Below, one piece after another: positions 1-37,189 of a DNA stretch of 64,000 nucleotides. Source of the stretch: Onchidella celtica (Eukaryota; Mollusca; Gastropoda; Systellommatophora; Onchidiidae); assembly GCA_963931925.1 (NCBI GenBank), contig OZ007581.1:16394450-16458449 (forward strand), read 5' to 3'. A program made the translations under genes and the position numbers. The notes below the pieces were generated by a model. It was not told where the DNA came from and searched no databases. It saw only the letters and a program-made list of their open reading frames with translations. Position 1 is the first letter of the stretch; every line of letters begins with the position of its first letter.

Positions 1-1
1 A

Positions 2-23792
<23,791 letters not shown>

Positions 23793-24980
23793 TACAGATA
23801 CATGTAGGAGAAAACAACACTTGTCGTACGGGATACCACTACACCGGAGAATGGCCTGTAGCAGACATGGATATCTGCAACTGCACCATTGCAGCCACAA
23901 TTTGTCACCAGACCTCTCATGAATTTGCATTTTTCCACAAAATTGTCATTCATTTTTACATTCAGCAATCAGTGAAATGGCTGCTGATGTAAGGTTTGCA
24001 GAATGAAGATAAAATTCAGCCAAATTGGTCAAATTGTGGCTGAAACTGAATTTAATATGGAAAAGTATAAACCTCAGAAGTTTTAGAATGAATGACAAAC
24101 TTGACTATGGAAGGCCTAGGCCACTAGAGCAATTACATCACCAGATTTACAAATGCTGCTATGAAAATTGGTCAGAAGGGCTGCAGAATCGTGCTGCCAT
24201 TATGAATTTGGGTCACACTATTACAGCAGGCAGTAAAGAAGTGCAGGCATGATACATGAGAATAGTATGGCTGGATGTAATGGCCAGTATTACACTTGAA
24301 AACAATATCAGGCACACTGTCTGTGGAATGTCAGATACCCATGATGCCCTGGTGAAATAACAACTGTGTGCCGGGTGATTCCAACTTCATACCACTCCAT
24401 GGACATCTCTCATGGTTACCTTGCAATGCCGACAGTCATGTCAGTGGGATGTGAACTACCCAGTAAAAACAATAAGAACAGTATAAACTCGGTCACGATG
24501 ACTCGTTTTTGACAACCTGAGACTGGTTGAAATGAAAGTGCCTGGAACATGAAGGGCTCAGCCCGTCACTGCATCAGTACGAAATGGCAAAGGAGTGAAA
24601 TCACAGCAAGAAAAGAGAATGTTGACTTTAGAGATACGGTGAGGATGTTATCAAGACTGTAAAACTTATTCTGACTGTGGACTGTGGTAAAGAAACAGAA
24701 CTGAGTGTCACATTGTCATGAGCTTTGCCACTTTTATGAGACAGTCGTAACTTCACAATTGATACTGAGGAACTTGCAGCAAAGTACAGCAAGCTGCAAA
24801 ACAGTGAGCTCACTGTTAAGTCATTCATGCACTCTTGAAGTACATTCTGTAATTCAAAGACATGACAATGTTCCAGTGGGTCTAATTCTATAGTACTGGG
24901 ATGTAACATCAGAGAGCAGTTCGGAGTCAGTGGGAATACCAGCTTACCCATAGACAACAGTGCTTATAATTCATTCCAGA
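23793..24980 (+). other. DYRK1A: Probable proximal DYRK1 3' UTR
   Basis: Directly downstream of the DYRK1 stop codon. There is no coding signal, and no AATAAA for more than 2 kb after the stop (the first I saw is at 25937). The 3' UTR is therefore probably at least that long. Confidence 0.5.
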
Positions 24981-24984
24981 ACCA

Positions 24985-25220
24985 TCTTTGATGTGAAGTG
25001 AGTATCACCATATAACATATATGATGTGAAGCAAACATCACCGTATAATATCTCTGACGTGGTGTGAACTCCAGCATATAACATCTCTGGCGTGACGTGA
25101 ATACCAGCGTATAACATCTTTCACGTGACGTGAACACCTGCGTATATCTCTGATGTGAATTGAACACCACCGTATAACATCTCAGATGGTGAAGTGAACA
25201 CCCCAGTATAGCATCTAATA
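24985..25220. repeat. 33-bp diverged minisatellite, about seven copies
   Basis: Words of the type (A/C)GTGACGTGAACACC followed by GTATAACATCTCT recur every 33 bp (anchor positions 24991, 25024, 25057, 25090 and 25123), then become irregular. The 33-bp period keeps a minus frame open with an 11-residue rhythm (RCYTLVFTSRQ-like), which I regard as a repeat by-product. Confidence 0.85.
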
Positions 25221-25224
25221 AAAT

Positions 25225-28200
25225 CATCTAACAGCCCCCTTGACAGTGAACATGGAAGGGAGTTGAGACCCAAGAGAATGTCATATAAGCTGATGGCCTC
25301 TAGTAACCAAATACAGGAGAAAAAAGACATTCATGTTCCACTGGTTCAGAGAGCTCAGTAACATGCTGGAATTGTTGATGTCATCATGCTAATTGAAGTT
25401 ACGGGGATTAGACCAGTCCCTAAAATGAGCAATCTTGGAAGAGTTTTGTGACACTGAAAATCTTTTTTCAACGTCTCAAAACATCAGAAGCAGTCTGAAA
25501 TTTTGGATGATGCTGTGTTGGCTGTCAGTTAAATATCCGTCAGTAGGAGGATTTCGTATCCATCTATAATCAGAAGCCACGTCTCAGCAGCTCAAGTCAA
25601 CTGTTGGGCAAGAAAATAACTACAAATTTGCTGCATTTGTCAACCTAATGTAGTGGTGTCTGTCTGTTTGTAGCGATTATTGCTGGTTCCAATTTCATAT
25701 GCAACACTGACCTGGATTATGGGAGCATTATTTCATGGCTGATGTTCAGTGGAGTGGATTCACTATTTTGCAGCCCAGGTTACTGTTGTTAGAGCAAACT
25801 GTCGGCATAAGATACTGGGAGCATTTGGGCTTTCATGGCCAATTGTCAAGAATTTTGGCAACTTGAGGATCCTGTAGTGCAGTACTGAAAACAAAACTTA
25901 AGCCAGTTGCCCTGCATGAGGCTGTTTTATTATTGAAATAAAACCTGGGGTGGTTATTGTGTCCTGTGTGGGCAAGTGTACCCTCCCAGGCTGGACCCAT
26001 AGCCAAATCCGACATCTTGTTCTCGGTCAGGCCAGCGAGGAACTTTATATAAAACATTACAAGTGTCGCTGGCTCAGACCTAAACTTAAGTTAATACACA
26101 AACATGGCAGAGGGCATGACTCCTAATACTATCACTGTGATGATTTTTATGTGAAAAAAGACAGAATTTTTAATGATGACATTGCCGACACGTGTAAAAT
26201 GAGTATGACACACTTGGATGACGACGTAGCATGTTATGTACTTATTTATATGTATGTATGTGTGTGCAGTTTGTTAGTTTTGATGTACGAAAGTGGTGTG
26301 TGTTGACAGGAGAAAACTTGGACTTAACTGGCATGATTGAATGGTACATTTTTTAAGACAATATATTTCGCTGTCTACCATCCAAAATTTCCCCCAGAGA
26401 AAACAAACATTGTACCAAGTAGTGTGGACTTTCATAGATGCCCACAGAGCTCTTGTGAGGTGAAGCTTAAGAATTTACACTTCAAGTTGAAATGCTTGGT
26501 GAACAACAGCATAAGAGCACCGGATTTTTTCTTTCTTTTTTATACTTCTTGGTGTATGTAGGACCTTTTAAAGATCATTTTAAAAGGTCTTGATCAGATA
26601 CAAAGTATAAATATTGGAATGTAGACTTCTTCAAAATTTTTTGAGGTAAACGGCAGTTTGCAACCAAGACAATATTTTGATCTGCAGAACTTTTGAGCTG
26701 ATATAATATGCGTTTGGAAACTCAAAGAACAAATTCTAAATATGTTGATATTATTTTAAGAAATTAATTGGTTTAGAATGGCTAACTGTTGCCAGAAGAA
26801 TTTTTGGGCGTTCACTAGTAAAATGTGATTCTGGTTTACCAAAGTATCTTTTCCTAGAGATGGGCATTGTGTGTGAGTGTGGCCTGTTGTGTCATATTTG
26901 AAATGGGAAAAACTTTTTCAATTTCATTTGTTATGTAGCTATAACTCAGGTGCATTTTTATCCATGTTTGGTTCTGTGTTGATGATGTTAAGTTTTTATC
27001 ATAGATTCATTTTAATTCTGATGGAAAACAAAGATTTGGTTTTGAAATTTTCTGATATGTAAAATAAAAAGAAAACAACACATGCGAAGTTGTTTGAGAC
27101 ATTTAAAAAATTTTTTTTTGTTTTTGACCCAATCAGCACTGTCGTCTTGTTTTGTTTTATGATAGTTCAGGTGTTAAAGTGGTTGAGCTGTCCCCTTGTT
27201 GTATGTTTAGTGTTGAACCCTGATTTTAAACTGTAGAATGCACTTGTGCTGCAGTCAGTAGACCCCTACAGTTCGCGATGAGGATCATCCTTAAAAGGCA
27301 ATGGTTTTTTTGTTTACACCTATAAAAGTTTTATCAGGTTTTCATTCCAGAATATTCAATCCAATCTGGTCAACAACATAAGAGTTTGGGCCATGTACAA
27401 AGTAGCCTTGGGCAGAGTTTTCATGTTTGCCTTGACATCCATCCAAATGTCTCCAAGGATCTAACTCAGAGCACTAAAAACTAACTGCCAATCCATCTTT
27501 GAAACTTCTGTCAACACTGCATTTACAGTTTTACACATAATATATAAATATTGACATTGGAATAAATCACGAGATTTTCAGGTTTCATCTACAGGGCCAA
27601 CTGCCGTAAGCCGATGAACCTGCTAAATTTTTAATACATGTACCATATTGCCAGAGTCAGAAATCAGTTTCCAATAAAGATATGCTTTGCTGGAGTTGAC
27701 AGGTTATTGTATGCTCCAATTTACCAAAATTATATAGGATACCCACTTGCCACTAAAAACCTTTGGAATGGCACAGTTATTTCCTTTTGGCAGCAATAGA
27801 GTGAGAAGTTAGAATGATGAACAAGTGTTCATCAAGGAGTGGGCAGTCTTTCAAATACTCTACCATTTCTCAGTCAAGAACATCAAGCCAGGGAAATTTA
27901 ACCCTTCAAATGCCAAAGCAGGACTGCTATAGCTTTTTTTAATTGTCCATGTAACTTTTTTGATTTGAGTATTGTGATTATTTGAAAGATAATTAGGAAA
28001 CTTTGAAGCCAAATATCTAAAATCCCTTACTTTACAGAACTAAATTGCAGCTATCATAAATAAGATTAGTCATGACAATGCACTGTGGGCGTTCGGTGGG
28101 ATAAAGCTTGTGTTGTCAAAGGAAATTCTGTTTCGTTTGTGTTGCACTTGTTCTCTGTTTTTTGGTTTCTGTTATGACGGATTTATTACTTTTTTGCCTA

Positions 28201-28895
28201 TAAAGTTTTATGTTTATTTGCATTACTGCGCATTTTTGTGCAGATCTGTGAGCATACAATATGAGAAAATGTGTTGTTTTTATTCAGATTTCCTGAAAAT
28301 TTATCCAAAAAATGTTAACGTCAGTATTAACATTGAATGTGTCTGTTAAAAAGATACATTAACAAGACTTATTAATATTAGTTTGGGACTGTGTTTATTA
28401 CAGAAGGTTTTATCTCATAAAGTGCAAGTTTTATGTAGTGTTTTTGTGAATGGTTCAGATTCTGCGTGTGTTTTTTGTACTGTAAATAGGCCAAACACTG
28501 TCTTGTCAATGGGGAGGAAGGGGCAATGGTTGTACATAATCATTACAAAGGTGCACATTGTATCTTGAAGAGTTTATTTATTGATAATTAAGCTCATGTG
28601 AAAGAAACATCAAGAGATGTGGATGTGTCAAATCATGTAGATGTATGAATGATAGACAGATTTCCTTTTTTGTTATCCATTGGAGTGAAAGAGAGGTGAA
28701 AGAGAGAAGAAAAAGAGATGGGTTATAAATATCAAAGTAGCCTATCTCATCTATTTGGAACCACATCATTTCATGCATGTCCATTTCCATAGGCCAGTTA
28801 TTCATCCATGATTTTTATGTTGATTTTTAATTTCCCAGTCATTTGTATGGAAGACGGTCAACATGAAATCAATAGGCAGGGTGAAACAGGATTCC
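25225..28895. other. Gene-free stretch (3' UTR or intergenic)
   Basis: No exon, RNA gene or element with recognisable ends. The open frames are short and lack splice context. AATAAA occurs at 27063, and its continued AT/GT-rich texture is compatible with either extended 3' UTR or intergenic DNA. Confidence 0.5.
25937..25942 (+). terminator. Candidate poly(A) signal for DYRK1
   Basis: AATAAA about 2.1 kb after the DYRK1 stop codon. Further AATAAA hexamers occur at 27063 and about 37129, so which one is used cannot be decided from sequence. Confidence 0.3.
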
Positions 28896-28896
28896 T

Positions 28897-29090
28897 GCAC
28901 TACCCTGGAATTACATAAGGGTCTCTGGAAGTAGCGGACTAGATTTGGAATTATGGGGATCCGTAGAAGTAGTGGATTAGCCCTGGAATAGGTCTGGAAA
29001 TACGGGGATCCCTGGAAGTGGAGGAATAGGTCTGGAATTATAGGGATTCTTGGAAGTAGAGGGATAGTTCTGGAATTTAGGCTGGGGTTC
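28897..29090. repeat. Diverged ~38-bp tandem repeat
   Basis: The word TGGAAGTAG or a close variant sits at 28926, 28964, 29013 and 29051 (spacing 38, 49, 38), each followed by GGATTAG/GGAATAGG and CTGGAATTA. About four copies. It directly precedes a dispersed repeat. Confidence 0.7.
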
Positions 29091-29104
29091 AAAAGCATTA
29101 AAAA

Positions 29105-29235
29105 TGTGTGGGGAAAATCTGAACAAAAAAAGGTAAATACTCATTTTCTTGCATTTAAGTCACCCTGGAAGTTAATTAATATCTTTAGCCCTGGAAAACC
29201 ATTCTCAAAAGATGTGCAGGAACCCTGGTGAAAAC
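29105..29235. repeat. Dispersed repeat shared with 13340-13510, copy 2
   Basis: The ordered words CTGAACAAAAA, GGTAAAT, TTTTCTTGC, TTTAAGT, ACCCTGGAAGTTAATTAAT and TGTGCAGGA match the DYRK1 intron 7 copy in the same orientation. The adjoining 38-bp tandem repeat may belong to the same element. Confidence 0.5.
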
Positions 29236-29765
29236 TTTCTAGTGTCATTTTGTTCTGTTCTCAAATTTACTACCTATAATAGCAGGAAATTTAGTATCCA
29301 ATGGAAGTTTTGAATGTTGGTAATTTGGATGCGCATGATTTGCAGAGCAATGATTGAAACCTGTGACTGCTGATTACTACAACAAATGTTTTAAAGTTAA
29401 TCAAATTTTATTTGAATGTTATAAAGTTTGAAGTTTTCTTGTTGGTTGTTGTTATTGTTTTGCTTTTTTTTTTTTCTTTTTCTTGAGAAGGAAGATTAAA
29501 TTACATGTATGAATAACTGAAGGGGGTAGTTCTGTACCATGCCTAAGTCCACTAGGACTCTAAAAGAAACAGTAAATAGTTGTGTGTAAAGATCAGCAAG
29601 TATGTCTTTTGGGCAAAACACACTGACCTAGTGCTATTATTATTAATATCAGGCACTTTAAAAGAACTGATCTGAATTTCAGCTTTTTGAGACTTGGGCA
29701 TGATAAACAAAGTTCCAAGCCCTTCAATTCTATTTTAGTAAAATTTCAGAATCAGCTGTTTCAAT

Positions 29766-29939
29766 CAGGGATGGGAATTCTCAGGAAATTTCCTGATTTC
29801 CAGATTTTTAAAATCTATTTTCCTTCGTAAACACAGTTTGTTGCCCAGAATGTGAACTGGCCTTAGTGTAATTTGCGGTTGATAGTGACACTTCACATCA
29901 AAAGTTCAGGAAATTTTTGTTTTAGTAGTTCCCATCCCT
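29766..29939. mobile_element. hAT-type MITE with intact 8-bp target duplication
   Basis: The element begins CAGGGATGGGAATT and ends AGTTCCCATCCCT, a terminal inverted repeat. It is flanked on both sides by the identical octamer GTTTCAAT (29758-29765 and 29940-29947). An 8-bp duplication with CAGGG-type ends is diagnostic for hAT elements. At 174 bp it is non-autonomous, and the intact duplication suggests a comparatively young insertion. Confidence 0.85.
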
Positions 29940-29949
29940 GTTTCAATGC

Positions 29950-32900
29950 TGTCATTAATAACTACTGGGCAGTGTTTGGTCATGTCTGGTAGTTTTTCAG
30001 AATGATTTTATATTTGGTCCAAGGGGTTTGATTTTCAATATTGTCCTATGTTTTAAAAGTTTTACCATGGACTTCTTATTCTTAATATTTGTAGAGACTT
30101 CAAGATTTTATCAAAATGCATCCAGTTACATGTACTGGATCAGAAAGGAGTTAATAATTCAAATTTTATGAAAGTGGTTTGCTGTTTGTTGAAGGAATGA
30201 TGTAAGGAGGACGTATGTGCTAAGTTGAACTGTAACCAGTGTAAAAAAAAAAAATGACCCCAGATTTGTGATTCTGTTTTTAGTCATTTTCATCACTTTT
30301 GTGTACTGTTTTTGCTGCCAGTTGTAATCTTCTTTCACTGACATAATGAGGGCATGTTTACCCGCCTTACCAGTTTGGACATGACAGTGTTTGTGAAATT
30401 TATCCACCACATATTGACATAATTTCATAAAAATTCATTTTACAAGTTTCCATGATGATGCTAGTTTTCATAATTCTTTAGAAATGAAAAAAATAATGGG
30501 TATGAGCAATTGTCAAAAGGTGGGACTGAAAATGTCACTCTTGACCTCAATTACAAAGTAACTCAAGTATTGCTTTTAAGTGGATTATACGGACATTGAG
30601 GGTCTATGTGATCATAATTTATGTATTAGATTTAGAAGATAGTTAAACAGCTTCCAGATCACTTCAGCTCCTAAAACAAAGAACCAAGCTACCTGTGTCT
30701 GCATGATGGGGATGACACAATGAGTTGATGCTGTTAGCATTTAAAAAAAAAATTTTTTTGAGGTCAAGCAGTTTTGTTTCATCATAAAATTACTGAAATT
30801 TTACATCCGGTTTCAAGTATATGCCTTGCTGGAGCAGTGTTGCTTATGGCTGAAGAGGCCATTGTGGGAGTGACAACAGTCTCTACTGCAGTGGTCGCAT
30901 TTGTGGGTGGTCTGGGATCTAGTGGGGTGGTGTCAGTGTAGATGTCCCATGAAACAGGGTCATTATTCAGAAATTTGATGCAGAAAACTGTTCTTTGAAA
31001 CAAACACTGAATTGTATGGAAAATCATGTGTGGAGATTGATTTTACAAACACTGGCATGATGAAAGACATCACTAAGATGAATGAAGTCAGAAATATATC
31101 AGTACAAATTGCATTTTATGTACAATTTACAAGGTTTCTGTTCTGAATGTAATGCTGGGTGAAATGGCAATCCTCAGACTTGATTGGGATCACTAAGAGC
31201 TTTATGTGATGATCTTATCGGGGCTCAAGGATTTACATGGAATTTTGCAAATTTCACCATATCTGTGGCTTGCTTCATGTCACTGTTATAGTAGGCCTAC
31301 ATAAACGCACATTTGCTTTTAACAGATTTGCATGTGCATGTAGGTTTATGGTTTGTGTTACTTCTGTCATCCAAAATTGTTATGCTGACCATTATGCTGT
31401 ATACGACAGCAGAACATGTACGCTTGCAGAGATTTGTATTTTGGCATGTCAGCTGAGCAGCTTGCGCACTCATTAAGATCAGCTGTAATTCAAAAAGAAC
31501 AATTGAAACTCTTTGGAAAACAAAACATATCACTGTTCCCTGAAACTAGTAATTGGTTTTGGCTACTTTTCAGGAGAAGCAAAAAAAACTTTTAAATAAT
31601 TGGTCTAGCTAAGGTGAATTTTTGAAAATTTGCTATTCGGTTATTTTTCGGCCCAGAAGTTCACCGATTGTCTGATGTGGCTGTGAATGTAGTTGAATAA
31701 ACAAAAATCAGTTTTTCGAATTGGCCCTGGAACTTCCAACTAAAGGCAGGATAAGATTCAAAATTTCATAGGACCACAAGTTCTCTGACATCAAGTGAAG
31801 CAAACCAACACTGACAGGCAGCATGCCTGAGCTCAATAGTTTTCAGGCTTGTTCACATATATACGAGCGTTGTTTTATGTCCAGTGCCAACCGCAGTAGT
31901 GACCTATCGGCCAGATAGTTATCAGAATTGCTATTTCATCCCTGGTAGCCACAAGTGTTGTTGTCGTTGTTGCTATGGTAACTCAGAAACCACCAGGAGA
32001 AGTTGTTGAAAGATTTGGTGTCTCACCTTGTTGTGAAGAACGAGCATTTCATTCATTTCCATTCTTGGTGTCATGATGTGAAAACCTGCTGACACAAACA
32101 TGAGGAGGAATGATTATTTTCACATGTAAAGGGTTCAGGCGGCTGCTAAAGTGGAATTACCTGGATTTCTTCAGGGTTTGTAGCAGACTTTGAAAACAAA
32201 CAAAAACAACTTGAAAACAGTTCAGCATCCTTGAAACTCCTTGAAAGGAAAACCCAGAACAAAAACCCCCAAAATATTTTTTAAAATGCTACCAAAAACA
32301 GCAGAAAAAACCTGGTGGCATATGACATACAAACTCTCTATTTCTCATATGACAGCAATTTATTTTTACTTTGACAATAACTGCACTTGAAAAGCTTGTG
32401 AAAGCACTCAATTTACACATAAAATTTGGCTATGAACTCTGCTTGAAGTGGATTTGCAAAGCCTTGAACTACATTTAACCTTACATTTTGCAAAATGGCA
32501 ATGAAAAACTCTTTAAAAAAACTTGACAGTGGTCAAAGCATAATCCAAACTTGACAAGAAGAGTTGGAAGACCAACATTCATTGTAACTTTAAAGGGTAT
32601 GTACCTGAAGAGTTTAAAGTCACCCTAAATATTGGTTTCAGGCCCTCCGATCACAGCATTTCAGTCATGCATGTGTACATTCTCCTCATATTTTGCGCTG
32701 TTTAGGCTTTTTAAGTGTCAGGGTCTGTTACAGAACTTGAACTGTGGTGTTTTCTGAGTTAGCAGCAGGCATGGGAGAAATCAGCCAGTCAGCATCAACA
32801 TTTGTCTAGTTGTTTGACAACAATTTCTTATTTTCAGAATTTCAGATAGAAATGACCCCTGAATTAATACTTTTTTTTGTCGTTAATCGTTTTAACAATT

Positions 32901-34500
32901 ATTTTGTGTCTTGGTGTAGTTGAACAGCGGCTGTCAGTGAGAGAGTAGTTAAAACAATTTGTATCAGATGGACAACTTCAGGAAATTGTGTGGATTACAT
33001 GAATGTCACTCAAGTTGTGATCATCAAATATTCAGCCAGTCATTATAAATCATGAATGATAAGATAACTTCGGCACTTTGTTTTGGCAAATATTTGAATG
33101 GCTGTCAGTAGCACTGAGATCAGACATATAATTTTGATAGAGCTTTTCAAGCAAAAGAAGTAAAACATGTTCCTTTATTCTCCTTGATTTTAGTTGGTCT
33201 TTGATTGGTATTTCGTGCACTATATCACACTTAGGCTACAGAATAAATATTATTACTGATCAGTGCAGGAGAACTGTAAACGTATTTATAATGATCAAGC
33301 ACAAATTCCAGGTATAAAAAAAATTAATTTCACCAGTTGATGACCAGACTATGTCCAAAATTGGCATTTTGAGAAAAATTAGCCAATTCTGGCCCATTGA
33401 CAAAATTTTACAAACTTATGCACATGGACATCCAGAATTGGGTTGCCGGGGTTTTGAAAATTGCACTTTTACAGCATAAATATTCATAGGCATTATAGAA
33501 TGTTACAATATCCAAATTTGATTACAAACAGAAATATTAGCCAATATGGACATTGTCAGTTGTGGTTGTCAGCCGACAATTTGGACCAGTGTTTTGAGAG
33601 TTAAGCTTTTGATTTGTGGTCCCCGCACCAACTTTTGTTTGTTTTGTGTGTTAACTTGCTCAGCTCTTTCAGTGGCCAGACAAGGGCATGTACAGCTCAG
33701 CGGTTGCCTATGCATGCTTTCTGGGCCCTTCTTGTTTGACCTTTTTTTTCCCCCCTTTGTCCTGCGCTCTTTCATTCAATGACATGCGGATGTGTGCACA
33801 ATGATTATTTTGATCTGCAGTTGTCCAGTGTGAAAGACAGTAAGTGTATTGGTTGAAGGAAAGAATTCACTGACAAATGAGTATATATATGATTTGATTT
33901 GTAATCATTTGCACAAGTATCTTAACCTGATTTTCAAGTTCATCGGAAGAGAGGTTTGCTAGTATTACCATTCTAAGTTCATTATGACATTTTTGACACA
34001 TGAAAATGTTCATTGATTTGTCTTTTCAGCATGGGCCATAATAGTCAGAAGCATTACTTAGCCTAGCAGACTGCCTACCCTACCCTGCTTTATATAAAAT
34101 GCTAGTTGGCCCCTTGACGGGGTGAATATATTGTTATGATATTTCTGTTGATTTTCTACCACTACCAGCCGTGTGTAAAAAGAAGCGCAGAAGAAAATCC
34201 AATCACACGCTTCTACTCAAAGAAAATGCGTTTCTTCTGTGGCAAAAATTGTAAGTGAATAAGTATACTGTAATATCAAAGGCTGTTTATCCAAAATGGG
34301 TGCATCCTTGAAATTTATTGTCAAAAATTGTTGCAGTACAAAAAATTTAATAGTTTTTGATCACTTAATTATGTTTACATTTAGCTGCATTATGGTATGA
34401 TACATCAAGGTTTCAGCCTGCAAGTCTAAGCATTGCTTTTTGTATCTATGGCTCTATGTTAATTCTGAATGTCACTTAGGATAGTCTTTTACTATTGGTT
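29950..34500. other. Gene-free stretch, no recognised feature
   Basis: AT-rich sequence without convincing exons, RNA genes or element termini. Open frames here (for example 30782-31027 minus and 33546-33782 plus) lack supporting splice sites or recognisable similarity. Confidence 0.5.
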
Positions 34501-34511
34501 GACAATTACAC

Positions 34512-34711
34512 AGGTGGGAATCATCTTTCTGAAAGCTGTCCACAGAGCACTATCAGTATCAAGATATTTGTTTGCTCTCAGCCATTGTATATCCAAGTAC
34601 TACCATGTATTCATAAAAATACAAAATATATATGCAAGTTCACTGCTAGGTTCAGGCCTCTGGAGTGGTTTCAAGTACATTTTCAGCACCATAATTTTCC
34701 AAATCCCACCT
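34512..34711 (+). mobile_element. AGGTGGGAAT-type element, copy 4
   Basis: It starts AGGTGGGAATCATC and ends TTTTCCAAATCCCACCT, an inverted repeat. The interior carries ATTCATAAAAATACAAAATA, TATGCAAGTTCACTGCTAGG, TTCAGGCCTCTGG and CATTTTCAGCACC in family order. All four copies in this window lie on the plus strand. Confidence 0.6.
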
Positions 34712-35351
34712 ATGGTTTGTGTTGCTACCAACTGTGAAAATGCACTGTTATATTCTGTTTAAAAAACTGTTATAGAATTAAACAATTCAACATTCATGTA
34801 ATTCTTATAGGACCCAGTGACACTATCGCATGTACATTTTTATCTGTCACTTGTCAGCTTTTTCTTCCATTATTAAACAAATTTGTATGGGTTTTTGTTA
34901 TTTCATGGATGGAGACTCAGACACTTTATTTTCTTACATTGTGTTTAAAAAGAGACTTTGCCAGTATAGTTATAATGTTAACTGTATAGCAGTATAAATT
35001 TGTGACAAGTGTCAGTCAATCCATTAATAGTATAAATAATAGCACATATGTTCAAGCCAGTGACTGTTTAACAGTATAATAATGATATGTAGTTACTTTT
35101 TTTTTTTTTTTGGCGAGAGATCATTTCAAAGTTTTTTGGTCCCTTTTGTTATTATTGGATGCTGCAAAAAGTATTTCTGCTTTTAACTTCAAAAGTAGTA
35201 AAGATCTGAACAGATCACTTTGTGAGAATACAGATAAGGTAGGCCTACTCCTGATTCAAAACCACAAAAGTCATCAATATGCCAGTATGTGAGATGGTTG
35301 GTGATTTCTTCCCAAAAAAAGGAAGTTCTTATTTCACCAGAAAAAAACAAG

Positions 35352-35600
35352 TCGATGGTGTCAGGAGCAAACCAGTCAAGTCGAAATATGCAAATTTTAC
35401 AAGAGAAACAAAAAACTGCCAATAAAACAAACAGAAAATGGACCTAGCTGGTTTGATCACACCCTTATTTTGAGTATTTCTACTGGATAATGGTAACTGC
35501 TACTTTTCCATGTGATGCAGGATTCCAAGCTTCGTAAATTGGCACGATATAAAGTAATATGAAATTTTTAGACTTGGCCGGTTTGCGCCCGACACCATCG
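35352..35600. mobile_element. MITE with CGATGGTGTCAGG ends, copy 1
   Basis: The left end CGATGGTGTCAGGAGCAAAC and the right end GTTTGCGCCCGACACCATCG are inverted repeats of about 28 bp continuing into CCAGTCAAGTC. The sequence aligns in reverse complement with 41130-41369. It is about 249 bp, non-coding, with an additional subterminal GGACCTAGCTGGTTTGATC word. The superfamily is unknown. Confidence 0.75.
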
Positions 35601-36379
35601 AAGTATTAGTAGTCATATTTGTTTAGGGATTTGGGTTTTGCATTTTTGCACATTTGTACACACGAAAGGCTTTTCAATTTTTAACAGTTGGTCATTATAA
35701 CTGATTCATTGTCATCTGTCAGATAGATCTACACAGCGTTAACATTTCCATAAGTTTTGTTGGGTTTTTTAAAAATAATTTTTTCAAGTGTTTGTTAGTG
35801 TGGGAGCGAGATCAGTGCCTGTATTTATTGTGTACATGTAGAGTATGCCTGGGCTAATTGTGGACTGTTACATACATGATTGTGGACTGCTATTACAGGA
35901 TTTTGGTTCATTATGTTTCCTGCTTGTTGTCCATTTTCCCTGAGAGATTTGCTCTGTTTGTTTACCCAGGACGTTGTTCGGTACGTATAGTTGGTTTGGT
36001 TTGGATTTTGGTTGACCCTTCAAGTACAGGGCATTTTGTAATTATTTTTTGGAGGGGTGAGGGTAAAGATTTGACATCAGTAGATTTTGATCACGAAGTG
36101 ACACAATGCTTAGTAATAGTTGCAGTTTCTTACCATTTTAATAACAGCTGATTGCAAGATTCATGTCATATATATACATCAAAGTTAGAGATTTTTCTAA
36201 AGTTATGAAAAGTGATGCAAGAAAAATTTTAAGGAATGAAATGGCAGTTTCAATTCAATTTTACAAATACACTTAATGAAAAAGGGCACATGGGGATAGT
36301 GGGTGACTTGACAGTTTAGTCGCCAGGAGTTGACAGCCTAATCTAGGAACCTTTTATGTCCATATATGAGGAAATGTAT

Positions 36380-36688
36380 GGGTCATCCATATAGTAGGTG
36401 GGCACCAAGGCAAGGGGTAGCGTACGTAGGCTTTGCCAGTTATGGTGTTGGTAGTAAATTTTAAAAATTTAGTTTTATTTACTTTTTATTTCAGCAAATA
36501 ATGTTAGTTCATGCAAAATGCCATTTAAAATTTTCAACATTAGGGCTTTATCATGGGTATTCAACATTCTGACGGCTGTACATTCATAGCAGGGATAATA
36601 CATGTAGCCTGCCGAAGTTCTTGGAATGTGTACATGGAGGGGTCACAAATAGCCCAAATAGGAGTGTGCCTACTGGATAGATGGCCCC
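36380..36688. mobile_element. MITE with GGGGCCATCCATA ends, copy 3 (diverged)
   Basis: The left end GGGTCATCCATATAGTAGG and the reverse complement of the right end, GGGGCCATCTATCCAGTAGG, match the ends at 1830-2175 and 61222-61305. Interior TGCAAAATGCCATTT and GGGCTTTATCATGGGTATTC correspond to the copy at 1830. No target duplication is recognisable. Confidence 0.55.
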
Positions 36689-37128
36689 AGTGTTGAAGAC
36701 AATGAGAAAGTTGATGAAACTGTTACTGTGTTGTCATGGATGCAAGCTTGTACATAAATTTGTTCACTGACATGTGTACATTGTCCATCTTTTGTGTGAA
36801 CTGCATACAGAAATTACCGATGTTCCAATAGTTAACACTGGAGATGTTCATGGCTTGTGTGAGTGGTGTTATTTTGTGAATACCCTGTTGGATTATTACT
36901 ATTTTTTTTAGTGAGATGTGTTAGACAAAAAACTGGAAGATTAATTTGTGTTGAGCGAGTATGGAATGCCATTGTGCCAGTTTACATAAAATTGTACACG
37001 ATTGTGTGTTGGGATGATCAGAGTAAGCTAGGAATGTTTGAGCCATAATAACTTAAGTGAATCTGTTTTATTCCATTTGTTTTTCAATACTTTTACCTGT
37101 GTACATAGCACGAAATTAATGAATGATG

Positions 37129-37134
37129 AAAATA
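37129..37134 (+). terminator. Candidate distal poly(A) signal
   Basis: AATAAA in the context GATGAAAATAAAGAAAATTT, with the sequence changing character soon after (a diverged tandem repeat from about 37190). It could end an unusually long DYRK1 3' UTR or an unseen transcript. Confidence 0.2.
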
Positions 37135-37189
37135 AAGAAAATTTTAATGCAAGTGCTGGTCAGTTTTGGTTGTAGTTTCTTCTTCACTG

